Of a DNA stretch of 64,000 nucleotides, positions 59,078 through 64,000 are shown one piece after another. Position numbers and translations under genes: made by a program. Position 1 is the first letter of the stretch, and every line of letters starts with the position of its first letter. The notes beneath the pieces are model-generated. The model was not told the origin of the DNA. It did not search any database and worked only from the letters and a program-made list of their open reading frames with translations. The stretch is from Cupriavidus gilardii (GTDB lineage: Bacteria > Pseudomonadota > Gammaproteobacteria > Burkholderiales > Burkholderiaceae): assembly GCF_013314895.1 (NCBI RefSeq), contig NZ_JABTYE010000011.1:62001-126000 (forward strand), in the 5' to 3' direction.

Positions 59078-60247
59078 ATGACTGCTTCTTCGACTCAAGC
59101 CAACGCCACCGCCGAACTGGACCTGATCGACCGCCTCGCCGGCCTTGCCGCCGGCAGCGACACGCATGCGCTGCGCCATCGGCGCGACAAGGTCGCCGTC
59201 GCCACCGAGGGCAGCTATCGGGCGCTGTTCGATCCGGCCTTGCCGGGTCTGACGCTGACCGAACGGCTCGCGGTTGCGCTGTACGCATCGCGCCTGACGC
59301 CGTCGGCCGAACTGGCTGCGCACTATCTGGATCGTCTGCAGCAGGCCGGCGCCGATGCGGCGACGGTAGCCGCGCTCGACGGTACCCGTCTCGATGGCGT
59401 CGCCAATGCGCGGCTGCGCGCGATGCTCGCCTTCACGCAGAAGCTGATCGAGAAACCGGTCGAGGGCGATCGCGCCGCGCTGCTGAGCCTGCCGGCCGCC
59501 GGCCTGTCGACGCCAGAGGTGGTGACGCTGGCGCAGCTGATCGCCTTCCTGTCGTATCAGGCGCGGCTGGTAGCGGGCCTGCGCGCGTTGAGCGGCGCCT
59601 CGCAAGGGCTGGCACTGCCCAGCGACCAGGCGCCCGCCGCAGCGGCCACGACCAGGCCCGGCGACACCATCCGCATCAACGGCTTCACCAACGAAGTGCT
59701 GGACTGGAAGGCGTGGCTCGACGTGGTGCCGGTCGATCGCGCGACGCCCGAGCAGATCGCGGTGCTGGAGGAAAGCCATCCGAAGGCGAAGGTGTCGGAC
59801 TATTACCTGTTCCTGGTGCACCAGCCGGAAATCCTGCGGCAGCGTTCGGCGGCGTTCAACGCGATCATGTACGCGCCCGGCGGCATGGCGCGCGCCGAGC
59901 GCGAACTGGCGAGCACCGTGGTGTCGTGCGTCAATGGCTGCGTCTACTGTGCGTCGGTCCATGCGCAGCGCTTCGAACAGCTGGCCAAGCGCAACGACGC
60001 GATCGCCCAGGTCTTCGACAATCCGCGCACGGCGGGCACCTCTGCACGCGAACGGGCGATCGCGCGCTTCTCGGTGGCGCTGACCGAGCACCCGGACCGC
60101 GTCGGCGCGGCCTCGCTGGCGGCACTGCGCGAGGCGGGCCTGAGCGACGCCGAGATCCTCGACGGCATTCACGCCATCGCGATCTTCGCGTGGGCGAACC
60201 GGTTGATGCTCAATCTGGGCGAGCCGGTGGTGGCAGTGCAGGCGTAA
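59078..60247 (+). CDS. fused CMD / alkylhydroperoxidase (AhpD-like) protein
   Basis: A 389-residue protein with two AhpD-like halves. The N-terminal half (about 1-175) looks like a CMD domain without the cysteines (LTERLAVALYASRLTPSAELAAHYLDRL). The C-terminal half (about 195-385) has the redox motif C288-V-Y-C291-A-S-V-H295, with an extra C284. From memory, these resemble the paired Avi_7170 and Avi_7169 families, which are usually separate genes. The CxxC would reduce peroxides or carry a hydride in a redox step. It lies directly after the monooxygenase and may support it. Followed by REP-like hairpins. Confidence 0.78.
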   Translation: MTASSTQANATAELDLIDRLAGLAAGSDTHALRHRRDKVAVATEGSYRALFDPALPGLTLTERLAVALYASRLTPSAELAAHYLDRLQQAGADAATVAALDGTRLDGVANARLRAMLAFTQKLIEKPVEGDRAALLSLPAAGLSTPEVVTLAQLIAFLSYQARLVAGLRALSGASQGLALPSDQAPAAAATTRPGDTIRINGFTNEVLDWKAWLDVVPVDRATPEQIAVLEESHPKAKVSDYYLFLVHQPEILRQRSAAFNAIMYAPGGMARAERELASTVVSCVNGCVYCASVHAQRFEQLAKRNDAIAQVFDNPRTAGTSARERAIARFSVALTEHPDRVGAASLAALREAGLSDAEILDGIHAIAIFAWANRLMLNLGEPVVAVQA

Positions 60248-60268
60248 GGGGTCGCTGGGCAACTCCTG

Positions 60269-60304
60269 CCCTCTCCCCGACCCTCTCCCGCAAGCGGGAG
60301 AGGG
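60269..60304. repeat. REP-like hairpin repeat, copy C
   Basis: A left tail (GCCCTCTCCCC from 60269) and then CCCTCTCCCGC (60281-60291), AA, GCGGGAGAGGG (60294-60304). Same family and orientation as copy B at 40423-40461. It begins 21 bp after the AhpD-like stop codon. Confidence 0.85.
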
Positions 60305-60336
60305 AGAAGACCGACGGTACTTTTTTGCTCCCGTCG

Positions 60337-60369
60337 CCCGCTTGCGGGAGAGGGGCCGGGGGAGAGGGC
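60337..60369. repeat. REP-like hairpin repeat, copy D
   Basis: CCCGCTTGCGGGAGAGGGG followed by a GGGGGAGAGGGC tail, inverted relative to copy C. Here the hairpins face each other with tails outward, opposite to the A/B pair. The left arm is shortened. Lies between the ends of the AhpD-like and FtsK genes. Confidence 0.75.
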
Positions 60370-60402
60370 AAGCGGCGCCTGCCGACCTCCACCGCCAGCG
60401 CC

Positions 60403-63400
60403 CTACTCCTGCCCCCCAGGCGCCAGCACGTCGCGTGCGCCATTGCGCCCCATCGGCGAAACCAGTCCCGCGACTTCCATCTGTTCGATCAAACGCGCCG
60501 CGCGGTTGTAGCCGATGCGCAGATGGCGCTGCACCGCCGAGATCGACGCGCGGCGCGACGTCAGCACGAAGGCCGCAGCCTCGTCGTACAGCGGGTCCGC
60601 CTCGGCATCGCCGCCGGGTCCGTCGCCGAACAGATCGCCGCCACCGGCCTCGGCCGGATCGGGCGCCAGAATCGCATCGTCGTAATCGGGCTCGCCGAAC
60701 TGCTTCCAGTGCTCCACCACCCGGTGCACTTCGTCGTCGCCGGCGAAGGCGCCGTGCACCCGTTGCGGATAACCCGTGCCCGGCGGCAGGAACAGCATGT
60801 CGCCCTGCCCCAGCAGGCTCTCGGCGCCCATCTGGTCCAGGATCGTGCGCGAGTCGATCTTCGACGAGACCTGGAACGCAACGCGCGTCGGGATATTGGC
60901 CTTGATCAGGCCGGTGATCACGTCGACCGACGGCCGCTGCGTGGCCAGAATCAGATGGATGCCAGCCGCGCGCGCCTTCTGCGCCAGCCGCGCGATCAGT
61001 TCCTCGATCTTCTTGCCGGCCACCATCATCAGGTCGGCCAGCTCGTCGATGACCACCACGATCAGCGGCAGCGTCGACAACGGCTCGGGCGCATCCGGCG
61101 TCAGCGAGAAGGGATTGCGGACCTTGTCGCCGGCCGCCTCGGCGGCGCGGATCTTCTGGTTGTAGCCGGCCAGATTCCGCACGCCGAGCGCCGACATCAG
61201 GCGATAGCGTTTCTCCATCTCGCCGACGCACCAGTTCAGCGCGTGCGCGGCCTGCTTCATGTCGGTGACCACCGGCGCCAGCAGATGCGGAATGCCCTCG
61301 TAGACGGATAGCTCCAGCATCTTCGGGTCGATCATGATCAGCCGCACATCGTCCGGCGTGGCCTTGTACAGCATCGACAGGATCATCGCGTTGATCGCCA
61401 CGGACTTGCCCGAGCCGGTGGTGCCGGCCACCAGCAGGTGGGGCGCGCGCGCCAGATCGGTGACCACCGGATTGCCGGTAATGTCCTTGCCCATCGCCAG
61501 CACCAGCCGCGAGGCATGGGCCTGGAACGACGAGGCGGCGACGATCTCGGACAGGCGGATCATCTCGCGGCGGGCATTGGGCAACTCCAGCCCCATGCAG
61601 GTCTTGCCGGGAATCGTCTCCACCACGCGGATCGAGCTGACGCCGAGCGCGCGCGCCAGATCCTTCATCAGGCCGACCACCTGCGCGCCGCGCACGCCCA
61701 TCGCCGGCTCGACCTCGAAGCGCGTGATCACCGGACCGGCCGACGCGCCGACGACCGACACCGGCACCTTGAACTCGGCCAGGCGCTGCGCGATCAATTC
61801 GCCGGTTTCGGCCAGATGCTGCTCGGAGACCTGCTCGGCGTGTTCGACCGCCGGCTCCAAAAGGTCGATGCCCGGCAAACGGTAGTCGACGATGCGCGGC
61901 GGCGGCGGTGGGGCAATCGGGGGAGCCGTGACGACGACTGCGGCGGGTTTCGCCGCGGCATTGGCGGCGGCGGACTGTGCGGGGACTTCGATCGGCACGG
62001 CGCGGCCGACCACGGCCGGCACCACGATCCGGGGCTTTTGCGCCGGCGCCGGCGCCGGGGCCGGCTCGGGTTCGGGTTCGGATTCCGGTTTGGGTTCCGG
62101 CTCCGGTTCGGGTTCGGGCTCCGGTTCGGATTCGGGTTCGGCATCATGCCGGGCCGCGGGCTCCGGCAGCGGATCGTCCGCCGGCACGTCGATGGCGTGC
62201 GGCACGGCCTCGACCTCGACCTCGACCTGGGCCTCAGCCTCAGCCTCAGCCTCAGCCTCAGCCTCAGCCTCAGCCTCAGCCTCAGCCTCAGCCTCAGCCT
62301 CAGCGTCGGCGTCGGCGTCGGCGTCCCGATTCGGTTGCGCGATACTCGCCGCCTCTTCCACCCCGCCCAGCGCGCGCAATTCCGCGAGCAAGGCCTGCGC
62401 CTCGGCGCGGATCGCCTCGTACGCGGCGGCTTGTTGCGCGTCGTCGGCCGCATTGCTTTGTTGCAGGTCGACCGGCGCGGCCAGGTGTTCCGTTTCGACC
62501 GTGACATCGGACAGCGCAGCAACGCCCTGCTCCGCGACCGGCGCGGGTGCGGAAGATTCGGCAGACGCGGCAGCCGCTGCCACGCCGCTGCGATTCATCG
62601 GCGCAGCGGTTGTCGCCGTTGGTTGCGATTGCGGTTGCGGCTGAGGTTGAGGTTGAGGCTGAGGTTGGGATTGAGGCCGGGGCTGTGCCGCTGGCAGCGT
62701 CGTGATCGCATTGCGCAACCCCAATTGCGGCTGATGGAAAGGGCTCGCAACGACGGTGGCGCGCAATTGCCCGCGCGAGGAAGCAGAGGCGGCAGCGGAC
62801 GCGGTCGACGCGGAGGCAGCCGTCGGGACAACGCCTGTCGGTCGCGAGACCGTCGACGCAGCCTCCCTGACCGACGCGGGCTTCTGCCCGTGCGGTGCTG
62901 GCGCAGAAGCAGGCCCGGACGGCGCCGGTTTGAGCGTACGGGCGGGCTGCGTGGCATGCAGCCAGATTTCGCCCGGCTGGGGCGGCGATACGCGCGTGCG
63001 CGGCGGCGGTTGCCACGCCGGAGCGCGCCGTGCCGACACTGCCTCGATGCCCTTGTGCCGCGCGGCGGGTCGCCGCGCGCTGTCATCGCCGACCGGCGTC
63101 CAGCGCGTTGCCGCCGGGGCGGGCATGGAGGCCTCGCGCACCGGCCGCGCGGCAGCGGGCACCGCGTCATCGGCGGCATCCGCCGCCGCGGCATGGCGCC
63201 GCGGCTTGCGCGCAAACAGGCTAGGCCAGGTTTCGCCGAACACCATTGGCGCGGCCAGCGCCAGCACACCGAGCATCAGCAGCAGCGCGCCGGTCCAGCC
63301 GAACAGGTCGGCCGCGATGCCGGCCACCCCTGCCCCGGCGGCTCCCCCTGAGGACGTCGTGGGCTCGCCGTCAGGCGAAGCCGACGAATGCGAGGTCAGC

Positions 63401-63564
63401 GCTTCGAGCGCCGCGCTCGCGCACAGCGTCAGCGCACTGCCAAGCCAGACGCGCAGCGTGCCGGGCCCGGAAAACACCGGCTGTCCCGCCAGCATGCGCG
63501 CCACCATGCGCCACGCCAGCGGCAATAGCCAGAAGGTCGACAATCCGAACCAGCCCAAACCCAT
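60403..63564 (-). CDS. ftsK: FtsK/SpoIIIE DNA translocase with reduced N-terminus
   Basis: A 1053-residue translocase. Three N-terminal helices (about 4-22, 38-55, 82-110) replace the usual four or five: the first helix and its periplasmic loop are missing. A 470-residue linker is rich in QP, EA and EP repeats. The motor domain (about 540-960) has Walker A GTTGSGKS at about 713, Walker [13 protein letters not shown] and the [12 protein letters not shown] region. A C-terminal gamma winged helix ([37 protein letters not shown]) would read KOPS. It pumps DNA at the division septum. MGLGWF at 63564 follows a TACAAT box at 63603-63598. It may be the second FtsK of this genome. Confidence 0.9.
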   Translation of the reverse strand: MGLGWFGLSTFWLLPLAWRMVARMLAGQPVFSGPGTLRVWLGSALTLCASAALEALTSHSSASPDGEPTTSSGGAAGAGVAGIAADLFGWTGALLLMLGVLALAAPMVFGETWPSLFARKPRRHAAAADAADDAVPAAARPVREASMPAPAATRWTPVGDDSARRPAARHKGIEAVSARRAPAWQPPPRTRVSPPQPGEIWLHATQPARTLKPAPSGPASAPAPHGQKPASVREAASTVSRPTGVVPTAASASTASAAASASSRGQLRATVVASPFHQPQLGLRNAITTLPAAQPRPQSQPQPQPQPQPQPQSQPTATTAAPMNRSGVAAAAASAESSAPAPVAEQGVAALSDVTVETEHLAAPVDLQQSNAADDAQQAAAYEAIRAEAQALLAELRALGGVEEAASIAQPNRDADADADAEAEAEAEAEAEAEAEAEAEAEAEAQVEVEVEAVPHAIDVPADDPLPEPAARHDAEPESEPEPEPEPEPEPKPESEPEPEPAPAPAPAQKPRIVVPAVVGRAVPIEVPAQSAAANAAAKPAAVVVTAPPIAPPPPPRIVDYRLPGIDLLEPAVEHAEQVSEQHLAETGELIAQRLAEFKVPVSVVGASAGPVITRFEVEPAMGVRGAQVVGLMKDLARALGVSSIRVVETIPGKTCMGLELPNARREMIRLSEIVAASSFQAHASRLVLAMGKDITGNPVVTDLARAPHLLVAGTTGSGKSVAINAMILSMLYKATPDDVRLIMIDPKMLELSVYEGIPHLLAPVVTDMKQAAHALNWCVGEMEKRYRLMSALGVRNLAGYNQKIRAAEAAGDKVRNPFSLTPDAPEPLSTLPLIVVVIDELADLMMVAGKKIEELIARLAQKARAAGIHLILATQRPSVDVITGLIKANIPTRVAFQVSSKIDSRTILDQMGAESLLGQGDMLFLPPGTGYPQRVHGAFAGDDEVHRVVEHWKQFGEPDYDDAILAPDPAEAGGGDLFGDGPGGDAEADPLYDEAAAFVLTSRRASISAVQRHLRIGYNRAARLIEQMEVAGLVSPMGRNGARDVLAPGGQE
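62231..62326. repeat. hexamer tandem repeats in the FtsK linker
   Basis: Twelve perfect GCCTCA units (62231-62302) followed by three GCGTCG and one GCGTCC (62303-62326) encode a run of Glu-Ala, then Asp-Ala, dipeptides on the minus strand. Just downstream in the gene (62205-62228) is a short CTCGAC run. Further GGTTCG/GGTTCC (62060-62145) and GAGGTT (62630-62680) arrays encode Glu-Pro and Gln-Pro. All units are multiples of three. Confidence 0.9.
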
Positions 63565-63638
63565 ATCGCTACGCCATCGAAAAAACCACGGGCAGCGATT
63601 GTAGCGGTTATGCAGCCGGTGCCGGCCCTGCAACAGCC

Positions 63639-63659
63639 AAAAAACGCCGCACGCGGCGT
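63639..63659 (-). terminator. intrinsic terminator of the DoxX gene
   Basis: On the minus strand, ACGCCGC (63659-63653), GT, GCGGCGT (63650-63644) form a perfect 7-bp stem followed by six T (63644-63639). It overlaps the bases right after the DoxX stop codon and precedes the FtsK gene by 75 bp. Confidence 0.85.
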
Positions 63660-63660
63660 A

Positions 63661-63999
63661 TCAATTCAGCGGGCCGCCCGCTCCGCCGACGCTGAAGCGG
63701 CCCGCGCCGAGCAGCATCACCGCGACAGCTGCACCGAGGAACATGCCCTGCAGCTCCAGTTCCCAGCCGCCGCTCTTGTTCAGCATGCCAAGCTGGTGCA
63801 TATGGACCAGGCCGATCGCGAACAGCATGTTGATGACGATCACCAGCGCCGCGGCGCGCGTCCACAGACCGATGATCAGCAGCACGGGCGCCAGCACTTC
63901 GCCGATGTAGACCCCATAGGCCAGCACCGACGGCAGCCCCGCCTGGTCGACCATCTGCGCGATGTTGCCTGGGCCACTGATGACCTTGGCGATGCCGTG
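63661..63999 (-). CDS. DoxX-family membrane protein (cut by window end)
   Basis: The visible 112 residues of a DoxX protein, open to the window edge. The sequence HGIAKVISGPGN precedes a series of helices: YGVYIGEVLAPVLLIIGLWTRAAALVIVINMLFAIG and LELQGMFLGAAVAVMLLGAGRF. The pattern of four helices and the GRFS-GG terminus are typical. DoxX proteins are small inner-membrane proteins linked to thiosulfate or thiol oxidation and oxidative stress. An internal ATG at 63954 could be a second start, but the upstream residues fit the family. Ends at the terminator 63639-63659. Confidence 0.88.
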   Translation of the reverse strand, partial: HGIAKVISGPGNIAQMVDQAGLPSVLAYGVYIGEVLAPVLLIIGLWTRAAALVIVINMLFAIGLVHMHQLGMLNKSGGWELELQGMFLGAAVAVMLLGAGRFSVGGAGGPLN

Positions 64000-64000
64000 C

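Noticed and set aside
62231..62326. Possible CRISPR array
   Set aside because: The unit is 6 bp with no spacers and lies in frame inside FtsK.
62231..62326. Phase-variable on/off switch in ftsK
   Set aside because: The units are hexamers, so slippage keeps the frame; only linker length can vary.
61438..63351. Long plus-strand open frame opposite the FtsK linker with Gly/Leu/Ser repeats
   Set aside because: It is the antisense of the linker hexamers. The minus frame has FtsK motifs on both sides, and the plus frame has no family resemblance or ribosome-binding site.

Overview
The window (about two thirds G+C) looks like a chromosomal segment of a Burkholderiales beta-proteobacterium, most likely Alcaligenaceae- or Burkholderiaceae-like (Bordetella, Pigmentiphaga and Cupriavidus are the kind of genus I have in mind). 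The reasons are four Bug-type (tripartite tricarboxylate transporter) periplasmic receptors without their membrane partners, many LysR regulators, a Porin_4-type trimeric porin, and the DUF3348 / DUF802 / OmpA / DUF2894 operon. No tRNA, rRNA or CRISPR array was seen. The genus is inference.

Layout. 1-4990: the 3' end of a sensor kinase, a solitary large tyrosine recombinase preceded by a strong dyad, a small membrane protein, and an ISNCY (IS1202-like) insertion sequence. 4990-17340: a run of small housekeeping or accessory genes: AlkB-like dioxygenase, periplasmic cyclohexadienyl dehydratase (PheC-like), YciI, DUF1801, YnfA, a PepSY reductase divergent from a TonB siderophore receptor, a lipoprotein phospholipase D/cardiolipin synthase, a VOC protein and a membrane-anchored DJ-1/PfpI protein. 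17340-22270: an RpiR regulator with an operator-like palindrome, divergent from an M20 peptidase and a Bug receptor, then a secreted beta-helix protein.

23145-27585 holds a compact four-gene minus-strand operon: DUF3348, a MotA/ExbB-like protein with a very long coiled-coil tail, a MotB-like OmpA protein with a membrane aspartate, and DUF2894. This matches what I recall as type III Zorya, an anti-phage system, and is the most interesting module here. 27680-36900: LysR-amidase-Bug, an F420-reductase-like protein divergent from a MocR regulator, an NDH-2-like flavoprotein and a methyltransferase. 37036-41943: a LacI regulator convergent with a permease / deaminase-type amidohydrolase / TauE operon that has a textbook LacI-type palindrome upstream. 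42061-47656: a LysR regulator divergent from an organosulfur-looking group (thiol dioxygenase, four-domain rhodanese, Bug receptor, cystathionine beta-lyase).

47755-64000: another Bug receptor, a DadA-like oxidase, a LysR, a Fic protein in a lower-GC patch with its own palindrome, a porin, a fused substrate-binding/permease ABC protein divergent from a LysR, a flavin monooxygenase with a fused AhpD-like protein, a paralogue-like FtsK with a shortened N-terminus and hexamer-repeat linker, and the edge of a DoxX gene.

Short tandem repeats recur. Those inside genes have 6-, 9- or 12-bp units and keep frame, while the clearest intergenic ones have 11-bp units. Paired hairpin repeats of a REP-like family occur at about 40.4 kb and 60.3 kb.
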